Shown: positions 33,697 to 42,483, counted from the stretch's first letter. The stretch: 64,000 nucleotides of DNA from Paraburkholderia atlantica (GCF_009362785.1 NZ_WHNQ01000004.1:248001-312000), one strand, 5' to 3'. Numbers and translations are program-made. Notes: generated by a model not told the origin, from the sequence alone.

Positions 33697-33712
33697 GTCG
33701 CGGCGCCGCGAC
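33697..33712. terminator. Perfect 16-nt palindrome in a convergent gap
   Basis: GTCGCGGCGCCGCGAC in the 43-bp interval between the porin and the regulator. It could form a GC-rich hairpin on both transcripts. There is no T-tract, so termination is uncertain. Confidence 0.35.
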
Positions 33713-33724
33713 GGTGCGACGCCC

Positions 33725-34606
33725 TCACGACTGCGCCGCCGCGATCACCTGCGACGCGAGCGCATGATGCTGGCCGCGTCGCGAGCGGATCGCGTGAATC
33801 TCCTCGATCACGCCGTCCGCGCGGCCGAGCCAGCGCAAGCCCCTCAATAACGTGAGATCGTCGGCGCCGAGCTCCGCGAGCGGAAACACGCCGAGCCCCC
33901 GCGCCGCGAACACCGCCATCAACGCGCTGTCCTCGAATTCGCCGACGACGCGCGGCCTGATTCCCTGCGCCTCGAACCAGCGCTCGAGCCGCGCGCGCAA
34001 TGCGCCGTGGCGGGTCGGCAGCAGCACGGGCAGTTCCGCGAGACAGTGCGGAAAGCCGTCGCGCGCCGACTTGCGCACGATCTGCGCGGGCCCGTACCAG
34101 TCGACCGGCGAGCCCGCGACGCGCTGGCTCAGCACGCGCAAGTCCGCGCCGTGCGGCGCCGGCTGACAGGCGAGCACCAGGTCGAGCCGATGCAGCGCGA
34201 GCTCCGACAACAGTTGCGCGGGCTCTCCCTCATGACACAGCAGCCTTAGCGAGGGCGTGGCAAGCACCGGCGCGAGCAACGCATGAGCGGCGAGCTTCGA
34301 AATCCCATCCGATAAACCGACCGCGAGCCGCACCGACTCCGCGCCGCTCGTCTCGCGCATCTCGTCGAGCAACGCCTCGCCCAGCTGAAATATCTGCTCC
34401 GCGCGGTTGAACGCCTGCTCACCGGCTTCGGTCATCGCGACGCCGCGCCCGGCGGGCTTCAATAGCTGGCGCCCGAGCGCTTTCTCGAGTTCGCGAACCT
34501 GCGCGCTGATCGTCTGCACGGCCATGTCGAGCCGGGCGGCCGCGCGCGCGAAGCCGCCCTCCTTCACGACAATCCAGAAGTAGTACAGGTGACGATAGTT
34601 GAGCAT
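33725..34606 (-). CDS. nhaR: LysR-family transcriptional regulator, NhaR-like
   Basis: A 293-residue LysR-type regulator. The winged-helix N-terminus MLNYRHLYYFWIVVKEGGFARAAARLDMAVQTISAQVRELEKALG is closest in my recognition to NhaR (LNYhHLYYFWvVAKEGs), which senses Na+/pH and activates nhaA in enterobacteria. The rest is the substrate-binding-like effector domain. It is divergent from a TerC-family gene with a 120-bp gap, so TerC is a plausible target. No nhaA is in the window. The gene symbol is by similarity only. Confidence 0.75.
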   Translation of the reverse strand: MLNYRHLYYFWIVVKEGGFARAAARLDMAVQTISAQVRELEKALGRQLLKPAGRGVAMTEAGEQAFNRAEQIFQLGEALLDEMRETSGAESVRLAVGLSDGISKLAAHALLAPVLATPSLRLLCHEGEPAQLLSELALHRLDLVLACQPAPHGADLRVLSQRVAGSPVDWYGPAQIVRKSARDGFPHCLAELPVLLPTRHGALRARLERWFEAQGIRPRVVGEFEDSALMAVFAARGLGVFPLAELGADDLTLLRGLRWLGRADGVIEEIHAIRSRRGQHHALASQVIAAAQS

Positions 34607-34726
34607 GCTGATCCGATACTTCGAAAAAACCGAAATGTCGTTCAGGTTATCACTGGTTCATTCGAACCGTGTATAAGCCGATGATGGCGGTTCCGCCGCT
34701 CGCGGCCCACTCGCTTGCCCCACATC

Positions 34727-35479
34727 ATGGACTCCCTGTTCGCACTCGTTGCCGATCCCGCCGCCTGGGCCGCGCTGGTCACGCTGATCGTGATGGAAAT
34801 CGTGCTCGGCATCGATAACCTGATCTTCATTTCCATCCTCAGCAACCGCCTGCCGGAAGCGCAGCGCGCACGCACGCAGCGCACCGGGCTGCTGCTCGCG
34901 CTGGCGATGCGGCTGATCCTGCTCAGCACCGTCGCGTGGATCGCGAAGCTGACCGCGGTCGCGTTCACGCTGTTCGATCTTGGTTTTTCGTGGCGCGATC
35001 TGATCCTCGTCGCCGGCGGCCTGTTCCTCGTGTGGAAAGCGACCACCGAAATCCGTCAGCACATGATCCCCGATGACGAAGACACCGCGAAATCAAGCTC
35101 GACCGTGCAACTGACGGTGGCCGCCGCGATCGGTCAGATCATCCTGCTCGACATCGTGTTTTCGGTCGACAGCATCATCACCGCGGTCGGCATGACCGAG
35201 CACCTGCCGATCATGTTCGTCGCGGTGATCGTCTCGATCATGGTGATGTTGTTCGCGGCGCAGCCGCTCGCGCGCTTCATCGATCGCAATCCGACCATCG
35301 TGATGCTGGCGCTGAGCTTCCTGCTCGTGATCGGGATGACGCTGATCGCCGACGGTTTCGGCTCGCACGTGCCGAAGGCCTATATTTACGCGGCGATGGC
35401 GTTCTCCGCGTTCGTCGAGGGAATGAACATGCTCGCGCGGCGCGCGAAAACGAAACGTCTGGCAAGCAACGCAGAGTGA
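34727..35479 (+). CDS. TerC-family membrane protein
   Basis: A 250-residue integral membrane protein with seven or more helices and the two TerC signature repeats [15 protein letters not shown] and [14 protein letters not shown], whose Asp residues sit in the membrane. TerC/Alx/YkoY proteins have been linked to Mn2+ or Ca2+ export and to tellurite or alkaline-pH responses. The short upstream region shows no recognisable yybP-ykoY manganese riboswitch. The ATG at 34727 has no clear ribosome site; an in-frame TTG at 34715 is the alternative. Divergent from the NhaR-like regulator, fitting cation/pH control. Confidence 0.88.
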   Translation: MDSLFALVADPAAWAALVTLIVMEIVLGIDNLIFISILSNRLPEAQRARTQRTGLLLALAMRLILLSTVAWIAKLTAVAFTLFDLGFSWRDLILVAGGLFLVWKATTEIRQHMIPDDEDTAKSSSTVQLTVAAAIGQIILLDIVFSVDSIITAVGMTEHLPIMFVAVIVSIMVMLFAAQPLARFIDRNPTIVMLALSFLLVIGMTLIADGFGSHVPKAYIYAAMAFSAFVEGMNMLARRAKTKRLASNAE

Positions 35480-35537
35480 TGCCGTGATGAAATGCCCGGC
35501 GGCTCGGCTCGAGCAATGTCCAGCCGCCGTTGCAGCG

Positions 35538-36170
35538 TCAGCGCGCCTTCCTGCGAGCGCCCTTGCCGGTCGCCGCGGCGCGCGGCGCTTCCTTCTCGAC
35601 CGGCGCGCCGCCGTTCATCTGCTCGAGCCACGACAGCGTATCGACGTACGACAGAAACTGCTTCAGATACTCCGGCGACAGTTCGCGCATCAACGACAGC
35701 GCGCGATGCACGAGGCTGCTCGAATTGAGCGGCCCCGCATTGCCGGGCACCTGCGCGAGCGACTGGCGCAGCTGCTTTTCGGTGCGGACTTTCGACCATA
35801 CTTCGCGAAAGTAGTCGACCGCGGGGAGTTCGGGATAGGCGGCGGCGTGCGGAGCATCGGCCCGCGCCTGGTGGCGGGCGAGCTGTTCGATCAGCGCCGC
35901 GAGCGTGGCGTCGCTGGCCGCGTTGGCCTCAACGGAGGTGGCTTGCAACGCGCTCCGGTCCGCAGCCGCACGCTCGACCTCGGCCGTATATTCGGCCAGT
36001 AATGCTGCCAACCGTCGCTCGATCACTCGTCGCGTCTCGCCACTGTGCTGCGCCGCGCGCCGCGCAAGCGCGTCGAGCAGATGAAAGCGCAGCGGATCGA
36101 GCCGATCCGCACCGCTCGCGCGCCATGCATCGAGCGTCGCGCGAGCCGCATCGATTGCATCGTCAAGCAC
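35538..36170 (-). CDS. DUF2894-domain protein, last gene of the motor-like operon
   Basis: A 210-residue soluble protein with no signal peptide or membrane segment, mostly helical, ending in a basic tail (TGKGARRKAR). Its pattern (LDDAIDAARATLDAWRASG ... LVHRALSLMRELSPEYLKQFLSYVDTLSWLEQM) is the DUF2894 family, of unknown function. I place the start at GTG 36170, which overlaps the stop of the MotB/OmpA-like gene by eight bases; the longer open frame upstream is not protein-like. Its conserved place at the end of the operon suggests it works with the channel pair, perhaps as a cytoplasmic adaptor for the long tail. Confidence 0.78.
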   Translation of the reverse strand: MLDDAIDAARATLDAWRASGADRLDPLRFHLLDALARRAAQHSGETRRVIERRLAALLAEYTAEVERAAADRSALQATSVEANAASDATLAALIEQLARHQARADAPHAAAYPELPAVDYFREVWSKVRTEKQLRQSLAQVPGNAGPLNSSSLVHRALSLMRELSPEYLKQFLSYVDTLSWLEQMNGGAPVEKEAPRAAATGKGARRKAR

Positions 36171-36816
36171 CGGACTTCTCCCCCGTCGCCGCGCTCGACG
36201 GCCGCGGCACCGGCGCGATTTCGACGCGGCGGTTTTTCGCACGGCCGGATTCGTCGGCATTCGAACTGACCGGCTGCTCGGAGCCGAACGCCGCCGCAAA
36301 CACCGACGACGCCGGCAGGCCCTCGTCGATCAGCGCGCGCGTGACCGTCAACGCGCGCTGCGCCGACAGCTCCCAGTTATCGGCGAAGCGTCGATTGCCT
36401 TCGCGCAGGCGTTGATCGTCGGTGAAGCCGCTGACCATCAGGATCTGATCGCTCGCGCGCAGATACGCGGACAGCGGACCGGCGAGGCTCTTCAGCAGCG
36501 CGCGGCCCTCGGGCTGCAGCTGCGCGGAGTTCAGCGCGAACAGCACGTTGCCGCTAATGCCGATGCGGCCATTGACGAGCGTCACGCGCCCCGCCGCGAG
36601 CGGTCCCGCGAGCGCCTGCTCGAGCGTCTTGCGGCGCTGCGTTTCGGCCTGACGCTGCTTGACCTCCTGCTCGAGCTTGTTCGACAGCACGAGCTGGATG
36701 CCGATCACGCTCACCAAAATCAGCACGAACGCGCCAACCAGCACCGACATGAGATCGCCGAACGCAGCCCAGACCGGCGCGGCCGTTTCCACGCCGCCGT
36801 CGATGTCCTCGCTCAT
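36163..36816 (-). CDS. MotB/ZorB-like membrane protein with OmpA peptidoglycan-binding domain
   Basis: A 217-residue protein. The N-terminus resembles stator B subunits: WAAFGDLMSVLVGAFVLILVS, with Asp21 just before or in the single membrane helix at the position of the ion-carrying Asp of MotB/ZorB. A short linker leads to an OmpA-type domain (about 85-205) with SGFTDDQR, NWELSAQRALTV and AKNRRVEI, the residues that hold meso-diaminopimelate in this fold. It should anchor the complex to the cell wall from the periplasmic side. Its start overlaps the stop of the large MotA/TolQ-like gene by four bases, so the two subunits are produced together. Confidence 0.85.
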   Translation of the reverse strand: MSEDIDGGVETAAPVWAAFGDLMSVLVGAFVLILVSVIGIQLVLSNKLEQEVKQRQAETQRRKTLEQALAGPLAAGRVTLVNGRIGISGNVLFALNSAQLQPEGRALLKSLAGPLSAYLRASDQILMVSGFTDDQRLREGNRRFADNWELSAQRALTVTRALIDEGLPASSVFAAAFGSEQPVSSNADESGRAKNRRVEIAPVPRPSSAATGEKSGA

Positions 36817-39692
36817 ACCGCGTCGGCTCCGACGGTCGCGCGCTGCGCGGCCAGCAACTGCAGGTCTTCGACGATCTGCTTCTGCGACATCACGCTGAGG
36901 TCGACCACGTCACGCGCCTGCGCGACGTAGTAGGCGAGCTGTTCGTCGCTACGGGCAAGCGATTTGTCGAGCGCCGCTTCGATGCGTTCGAGATGCGCGA
37001 CGAGCTTGTCGTTCGCTTCGCCGAACATGCCGACGGCCGCGCCGAATGCTTCGCCGAGGCTCGCGACTTCGACCGCGCTGCCGGTGACCTGCGCGGCGAC
37101 CGTGCCGAGCTTGCCGGTCTCGTGCTCGAGGTGCTCGGTGAAGCGATTGCCGACGCGTTCGAGCAGATCCGCCGACGTCGAGACCAAGGCATCGACGGCG
37201 GTACGCTGTTCGGTCGACGCGTGGTTGACCGCGTCCAGCAGCGTTTCCAGCGTGGCGAGCAGACGACTGCGCTCTTCCAGCATCGCGGTATCGCGGACCA
37301 TGCTGTCGGAGAGCTTCTGGCGCAGCTCCGCGACGACTTCGGCGGCAGCCTTCGGCGCTTCCGACGCCGCCTGCACGAGACGCTCGATTTCGGCGATCGT
37401 CGCGTTGGCATGCGTTTGCGTCTGCGCGGAGATTTCGTGAGCGGTTTGCGCGAGTGCGTCGCAAATCTGCTGCTGACGGGTCGCCGTTTGCGAACCCGTT
37501 TGCTGCCATTGTTCGCTGAGCTTTGCGGTCATCGCACCGAGCGCTTCGGTCCATGCGGCGAAGCGCTGTTCGTCGCGCGCGGCGAGTTCGGCTTGCAGGT
37601 TTGCTGCGGCCTTCGGTGCTTCGGCCGCTGCCTGGACCAATCGATCGATTTCGGCGATCGTCGCGCTGGCATGCGATTGCGTCTGCGCGGAAAGATCGCG
37701 TGCGGTTTGCGCGAGTGCGTCGCAGATCTGCTGCTGATGGCTTGCTGCTTGCGAACCCGTCTGCTGCCATTGTTCGCTGAGCTTCGCGGTCAGTGCACCG
37801 AGCGCTTCGGTCCATGCGGCGAAGCGCTGTTCGTCGCGCGCCGCGAGTTCGGCTTGCAGGTTTGCCGCCGCCTTCGGTGCTTCAGCCGCGACTTGCACCA
37901 ACCTATCGATTTCCGTGATCGTCGCGCTGGCATGCGCTTGCGTCTGCGCGGAGATATCGCGCGCGGTTTGGGCAAGCGCATCGCAGATCTGCTGCTGATG
38001 GCTTGCAGCTTGCGAACCCGTCTGCTGCCATTGTTCGTTGAGCTTCGCCGTCATCGCGCCGAGTGCTTCGGTCCACGCGACGAAGCGCTGTTCGTCGCGC
38101 GCGGCGAGTTCGGCTTGCAGGTTCGCTGCGGCCTTCGGTGCTTCGGCTGCTGCCTGCACAAGTCGATCGATTTCCGCGATCGTCGCGCTCGCATGCGTTT
38201 GCGTCTGCGCGGAGATTTCGCGTGCCGTCTGTGCGAGCGCGTCGCAGATTTGCTGCTGATGGCTGGCGGCTTGCGCACCCGTCTGCCGCCATTGTTCGCC
38301 GAGCTTCGCGCCCATCGCGTCGAGCGCCTGCGCCCATGCGCCCAAACGCTGCTCGTCGCGCGCGGTCAGTTCCGTTTGCAGGTTCGTGTGCGAGCTGCCG
38401 ACAGCACTCAGCAACGCCGCGGCATGTTGTTCGAACGTCGCGGCGGCGCGCGCCAATGCCTGTTCGTTGTTGGCGGCGAGTTTGTCGCCCGCGCTTTGCT
38501 GCTTTGCCAACGCGTCGCCCCAGGCCTGCGACATGCCGCTCGCCGTCGCTTCGAGCCGCGCGGACACACCGTCGAGCAACGCGGCCGAGCGCTGTTCAAA
38601 CGCTTCGACAACGCGTTCGACCGAAGCGCGCTGTTGCGCGGCCAACTCGTCGCTCGCCTGCCGATGTCCGGCGAGCGCGCTGTTGCAAATCTCGGCGACG
38701 TTCGCGCTGGTCGCCGCGAAGCCGCTCGACATGCCGTCGAGCTGGCGCTGCACGGCCTGAGTCACCGCGTCGTGCAACGCGGCGGTCTCGCGCGAGAGAC
38801 CGGCCATCGTCGCTTCGACGACCGGTTGCAGGGCCCTGCCCGCAGCCTGCGCGCTGCCGGCCACGCTGTCTTTCAGCGACTGTTCGATCACACCGGCCAG
38901 ACGCAGATAAGCCGCTTCGGTGCGGCCGTAAAACGCGTCGAGGCTCGCGATCTGCCGCTCGTTCGACGCGGCGCTTTGCCGTTCGAGCGCGCTCATCATC
39001 GTCTGCAGCCGTTCGACCAGCAGCGGCGTCGCTTCGGCCTGGCGCTGCAGCAGCCGGAAGCTTTCGTCGCGCTGATGGCTCTGCGAGTACACGCGCAAAG
39101 TCGTCGCGATCTTCACGTCGAGCTGTTGCGCCGCTTCGAGCCGCTCGCGGCGGCATAGCGCGGACAGCAGCCCGAGCATCGCCGAGGTCGCGACGCCCGC
39201 GATCGACGTGCCGAACGCGAAGCTCAGCCCCTTGACCGGCGCGGCCAGCGATGCGCGGATCGCCTGCAGGTCGCTCGCGCTCTCCAGCGCGAGGCCGGTG
39301 CCGCGCAGCGTCATCACCATGCCTAGCAGCGTGCCGAGCATGCCGAGCAGCACCAGCAGGCCGACCAGATACGGCGTCAGCGCGGGACCAGGCAACGCGA
39401 CGCGCTCGCCTTCGACGCGCAGCCGCACGCTATTGCGCAGACTCGGATGGACGGGATCGAGAAACGCGGCAAGGCTCGGTGGTGGTCCGGACAGCGCGGC
39501 GAGCGCACCCGTCAGCGTAGTAGTGGCATGGCTATAGCGGCGCAATTCGAGCGCGCCCAGCACATAGCAGACGCCGATCAGCAGCGTGACGGCGAACGCG
39601 AGCGGATTGGAGACGGCGTAGCCGACGGCGATCCAGCACGCCGCGGCGAGCCCCGCGAGAAATACAACGAGATCGATACGATATCTGGACAT
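36813..39692 (-). CDS. DUF802 / MotA-TolQ-ExbB-like channel protein with long repeat-built tail (ZorA-like architecture)
   Basis: A 959-residue inner-membrane protein. Membrane helices lie near 7-27, 31-49, 107-128 and 153-178. The last two match the proton-channel core of MotA/TolQ/ExbB (TPYLVGLLVLLGMLGTLLGMVMTL and GLSFAFGTSIAGVATSAMLGLL). From about residue 185 on the chain is almost wholly helical, Ala/Gln/Glu-rich, without Pro, and includes four nearly identical 87-residue repeats (437-784). The order 'TolQ-like unit plus very long cytoplasmic tail, then MotB-like partner' is that of ZorA in Zorya anti-phage systems, and some stator relatives. No ZorC, ZorD or ZorE gene is adjacent. Family DUF802 is of unknown function as far as I know. 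Confidence 0.85.
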   Translation of the reverse strand: MSRYRIDLVVFLAGLAAACWIAVGYAVSNPLAFAVTLLIGVCYVLGALELRRYSHATTTLTGALAALSGPPPSLAAFLDPVHPSLRNSVRLRVEGERVALPGPALTPYLVGLLVLLGMLGTLLGMVMTLRGTGLALESASDLQAIRASLAAPVKGLSFAFGTSIAGVATSAMLGLLSALCRRERLEAAQQLDVKIATTLRVYSQSHQRDESFRLLQRQAEATPLLVERLQTMMSALERQSAASNERQIASLDAFYGRTEAAYLRLAGVIEQSLKDSVAGSAQAAGRALQPVVEATMAGLSRETAALHDAVTQAVQRQLDGMSSGFAATSANVAEICNSALAGHRQASDELAAQQRASVERVVEAFEQRSAALLDGVSARLEATASGMSQAWGDALAKQQSAGDKLAANNEQALARAAATFEQHAAALLSAVGSSHTNLQTELTARDEQRLGAWAQALDAMGAKLGEQWRQTGAQAASHQQQICDALAQTAREISAQTQTHASATIAEIDRLVQAAAEAPKAAANLQAELAARDEQRFVAWTEALGAMTAKLNEQWQQTGSQAASHQQQICDALAQTARDISAQTQAHASATITEIDRLVQVAAEAPKAAANLQAELAARDEQRFAAWTEALGALTAKLSEQWQQTGSQAASHQQQICDALAQTARDLSAQTQSHASATIAEIDRLVQAAAEAPKAAANLQAELAARDEQRFAAWTEALGAMTAKLSEQWQQTGSQTATRQQQICDALAQTAHEISAQTQTHANATIAEIERLVQAASEAPKAAAEVVAELRQKLSDSMVRDTAMLEERSRLLATLETLLDAVNHASTEQRTAVDALVSTSADLLERVGNRFTEHLEHETGKLGTVAAQVTGSAVEVASLGEAFGAAVGMFGEANDKLVAHLERIEAALDKSLARSDEQLAYYVAQARDVVDLSVMSQKQIVEDLQLLAAQRATVGADAV
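37341..38384 (-). repeat. Four tandem 261-bp (87-residue) repeats in the tail of the MotA/TolQ-like gene
   Basis: The period is exactly 261 bp: the same GCGCTG(T/C)TCGTCGCGCG stretch recurs near 37561, 37822, 38083 and 38344. Each unit starts at NLQ(A/T)EL and ends at EAPKAAA. Units 2-4 are near-identical at protein level; unit 1 is more diverged (RLGAWAQALDAM). Recent in-frame amplification of a coiled-coil module is the simplest explanation. Confidence 0.93.
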
Positions 39693-39702
39693 GGGGTCCC
39701 AG

Positions 39703-40569
39703 TTAGCAGGCGCGAAGAGCCGCGAGCAGCCCTTCGACCGGTTGAAAACGAACGTCTAGCTCGGCCAGCAAAACGCTTTGCATGTCTTTGCGGAAGGCGT
39801 CGAGCCATGCATCGGACGCGAGCGGCGCGGCAGCGTTGCTGGCGTCGGTCGACCTGGCGAGTCGCGTGGCTGCGGTGCTTGCGTTGACGTGAGCCAAGGC
39901 TGACTCGGGTTGCGTGGCTCGAGCGCCGGCATCGGCCTCGACTTCGGCCGCTGCTTCCGCCTCCGCCACCCTCCGCGCCTCACCCTCTTTCAAGCGCTCG
40001 AAGTGCCCGCCGAGCAGACCCGGCACCGCGCCGAGCAAAGTCCGCTCGCGCTCGCCGAGCGCACGCTCCATCACCGCATCGACGACCGCGAGCCGCGCAA
40101 GCGCCGGCGCTTGCGTCGCCAGCAGCGCGCGCAGTCGGCCGCGCAATGTGCCGATCGCCGTTTCCATCGACTGCTGAAGTGCGAGATAGCGCTGCCGGAA
40201 CACTGCGTAGTCGGCCTGCGTGTCGACGGCCACGCGCGGCGCCGGCATCCGGGCGGACAAAGACGACGAGCCACGCCGCCGCGAGCCTGCGAGCACGCTA
40301 TCGCTGGCGATTGCGCTCACCAGCGAGCGGCGCACCCGCGTGCACTCTTCCTCTTCCGCGCGGCCGAACGCGCGCGCGCCACCAGCGACGGCCGGCGGCT
40401 TGCCGTCGAGCGCCGATGACAACGCGATAGCGTCGGTCCAGCCGAGCCACTGGCTCAGCCGATCCGCCAGCGATTGGCGCGATTCGGCGACGTCGGCCTC
40501 GCCGAGACGGGCCAGTAAGCGAACGAGCGCGGGCCCGCTGAGGGCGCTGCGCTGAGGGGCTTGCAACAT
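39703..40569 (-). CDS. DUF3348-domain protein, first gene of the motor-like operon
   Basis: A 288-residue soluble protein with no signal peptide. The pattern APQRSALSGPALVRLLARL ... DYAVFRQRYLALQQSMETAIGTLRGRLRALLA ... WLDAFRKDMQSVLLAELDVRFQPVEGLLAALR is DUF3348, a betaproteobacterial family of unknown function. The middle and C-terminal parts look helical, with a variable Ala/Glu-rich linker (about 205-245). It ends ten bases before the start of the MotA/TolQ-like gene, so it heads a four-gene operon. Cytoplasmic; a role as regulator or binding partner of the tail is a guess from context. Confidence 0.8.
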   Translation of the reverse strand: MLQAPQRSALSGPALVRLLARLGEADVAESRQSLADRLSQWLGWTDAIALSSALDGKPPAVAGGARAFGRAEEEECTRVRRSLVSAIASDSVLAGSRRRGSSSLSARMPAPRVAVDTQADYAVFRQRYLALQQSMETAIGTLRGRLRALLATQAPALARLAVVDAVMERALGERERTLLGAVPGLLGGHFERLKEGEARRVAEAEAAAEVEADAGARATQPESALAHVNASTAATRLARSTDASNAAAPLASDAWLDAFRKDMQSVLLAELDVRFQPVEGLLAALRAC

Positions 40570-40822
40570 ACCACCGGACGCAAAAAAGTCAGCAGTTTAC
40601 ACGCTGACGCCAACGAGTCCGAAGTCGCTCGCTTGATCGTGCGTCGAAAGACACGGTTTTGCCCGATCGAACCTGGCATTCGCGCGTTTTCCCGAGCGCG
40701 GTTTTTTGCCAATAGCGAAGCGAGCCTATCCCTGTATAAGATGAAAGCCGGTGCCTCGCCTCGCACTCGAATGCTGCGGAGCGTCGACAACACACAGAAC
40801 ACACGCAAGGCGGACAGGGAGC

Positions 40823-42055
40823 ATGAAATTCGATACCGTGGTGCTCGGCGCCGGCATTGTCGGGGTATGCGTCGCCGTGCATCTGCAGAAGCGCGGGCGC
40901 GCGGTTGCGCTGATCGACCGTAAGCAGCCGGGCAACGAAACGTCGTTCGGCAACGCCGGGCTGATCCAGCGCGAAGGCGTCTATCCGTACGCGTTTCCGC
41001 GCGGGCTCGGCTCGCTGCTGCGCTACGCGCGCAACCAGTCGCCCGACGTGCGCTATCACGCCGACGCGATGCTCCAGGTTGCACCGTTTCTATGGCGCTA
41101 CTGGCGCAACTCACATCCAGCGACGCATGCGGAAATCGCGAAGTCGTACGCGACATTGATCGAGCATTGCGTCAGCGAACATCGCGCGCTCGCCGCGGAC
41201 GCCGGTGCGAGCGCGCTGCTGCGGCCCATCGGCTGGATCAAGGTGTTTCGCAACACCGCCGCGCGCGATGCCGAAATCACTCTTGCCGAACGGTGGCATC
41301 GCGAATACGGCGTCGAGTTCGAAACGCTCGACGCCCCGCGCCTGCAGCAGCTCGAACCCGATCTCGACAAGCGGCTGCAAGGCGGGCTGCGCTATCCGCA
41401 ATCCGATTCGGTCAGCGATCCGAACGCGCTCGTCACCGCGTACGCGCGGTACTTCGAAGCGCTCGGCGGCCGGTTCTTCATCGGCGATGCCGATACGCTG
41501 CGCGAAGGCTGGCAGGTCGATACGCGGGACGGGCCAATCTCGGCCGCCTCGGCGGTGATCGCGCTCGGGCCGTGGTCGGATCGCGCGAGCACGCGGCTTG
41601 GGTATCGACTGCCGCTTGCGGTCAAGCGTGGCTATCACATGCACTACGCAGCGCGTCGGACCGCGCGCCTCAACCATCCGATTCTCGACGTCGACCATGG
41701 TTATGTGCTCGCGCCGATGGCGCGCGGCATCCGGTTGACCACTGGCGTCGAAATCGCGCGTCCCGAGGCGGCCAAGACGCCGGTGCAACTCGATGCGGCC
41801 GAGCCCATCGCGCGCACGCTGTTTCCGCTCGGCGAACGTCTGGACCCGGAACCGTGGATGGGACGGCGCCCGTGCACGCCGGACATGATGCCGATCATCG
41901 GGCCCGCGACGAAACACCAGGGACTGTGGTTCGCGTTCGGCCATGCGCATCATGGCCTGACGCTCGGACCGGTGACGGGGCGGCTGATCGCCGAGATGAT
42001 GACCGGAGAGCCGACGCTGGTCGATCCGCGGCCGTTTCGGGTCGAGCGGTTTTAG
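40823..42055 (+). CDS. FAD-dependent D-amino-acid dehydrogenase-like oxidoreductase
   Basis: A 410-residue flavoprotein of the DAO/DadA superfamily, oxidising an amine or D-amino acid and passing electrons to the respiratory chain. The ADP-binding Rossmann motif is VVLGAGIVGVCVAVHLQKRG, followed by the ribose-binding acid in ALIDRKQPG and the DadA-like TSFGNAGLIQ. The C-terminal FAD contact is GLWFAFGHAHHGLTLGPVTGRLIAEMM. No signal peptide. The start ATG at 40823 follows AGGGAG; an open frame upstream is not protein-like. Divergent from the DUF3348 operon, and alone. Confidence 0.9.
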   Translation: MKFDTVVLGAGIVGVCVAVHLQKRGRAVALIDRKQPGNETSFGNAGLIQREGVYPYAFPRGLGSLLRYARNQSPDVRYHADAMLQVAPFLWRYWRNSHPATHAEIAKSYATLIEHCVSEHRALAADAGASALLRPIGWIKVFRNTAARDAEITLAERWHREYGVEFETLDAPRLQQLEPDLDKRLQGGLRYPQSDSVSDPNALVTAYARYFEALGGRFFIGDADTLREGWQVDTRDGPISAASAVIALGPWSDRASTRLGYRLPLAVKRGYHMHYAARRTARLNHPILDVDHGYVLAPMARGIRLTTGVEIARPEAAKTPVQLDAAEPIARTLFPLGERLDPEPWMGRRPCTPDMMPIIGPATKHQGLWFAFGHAHHGLTLGPVTGRLIAEMMTGEPTLVDPRPFRVERF

Positions 42056-42353
42056 CCGGACGGTCTGAGGGCGGCTCGAGCGAGCGCAAGGTTTTGTTAT
42101 TTCCATGAAAGAAACGCCGGAGGGCCTCGAACAGGCCTCTTGTGCGACCGCTTTTTGCCCTGTTCCGCGCCTGAGGCGAGGACAGCGGCTCTCACAACCT
42201 CTCTCGCCGCGCCCTGCAGCGCCCACCCTTCAACCGATGAACTATCCGCCATATAGGCGATAAGTTCCGGCCATCATCGCGTAATTCACGCGAATCTCAC
42301 TCCAAATCCCTCTTCACCGCGCACCCTTCAAAGCTGCTCCCGGCAAAATTTCT
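42056..42353. other. Non-coding interval before the siderophore receptor
   Basis: No gene supported. A bulged hairpin GAGGGCCT/AGGCCTC near 42118-42142 could terminate the oxidoreductase transcript but has no real T-tract. The remainder leads into the Fur-controlled promoter. Confidence 0.4.
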
Positions 42354-42372
42354 ATTGAGAACGCTTCTCAAT
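42354..42372. promoter_or_regulatory. Probable Fur box
   Basis: ATTGAGAACGCTTCTCAAT is a perfect 8-3-8 inverted repeat close to the TTGAGAATnATTCTCAA type of Fur site. It overlaps the -35 region of the receptor promoter, as expected for repression by iron-loaded Fur. Confidence 0.75.
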
Positions 42373-42393
42373 TACGCGGCATTTGAATACAAT
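42365..42393 (+). promoter_or_regulatory. Sigma-70-type promoter of the siderophore receptor operon
   Basis: TTCTCA (-35, 42365-42370), a 17-bp spacer and TACAAT (-10, 42388-42393). The start would fall near 42400, giving an 80-90 nt leader to the ATG at 42484. The -35 lies inside the Fur box. Confidence 0.6.
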
Positions 42394-42483
42394 CCGTCCC
42401 GAAATCACTTTGTAATAAACATGGAATGTCCGGGTAAGGAAGCTGTCACCCGCCCCGGCTTCCCGAACTCGACGGGGATAAAC

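Noticed and set aside
34607..34726. yybP-ykoY manganese riboswitch before the TerC gene
   Set aside because: The 120-bp region shows only a small GGTTC/GAACC dyad and no recognisable conserved riboswitch core.
37341..38384. CRISPR array suggested by regular repeats
   Set aside because: The unit is 261 bp of in-frame coding sequence with no short repeat/spacer pattern and no cas genes.
36993..39158. A 721-codon open frame antisense to the MotA/TolQ-like gene
   Set aside because: It inherits the 261-bp repeats from the true gene and has random composition rich in Arg, Gly and Leu. No start signal or family pattern.
35538..40569. A complete Zorya anti-phage system
   Set aside because: Only the ZorA/ZorB-like membrane pair is present. 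No SNF2 helicase (ZorD), EH-signature protein (ZorC) or HNH protein (ZorE) lies beside it, so defence cannot be claimed.
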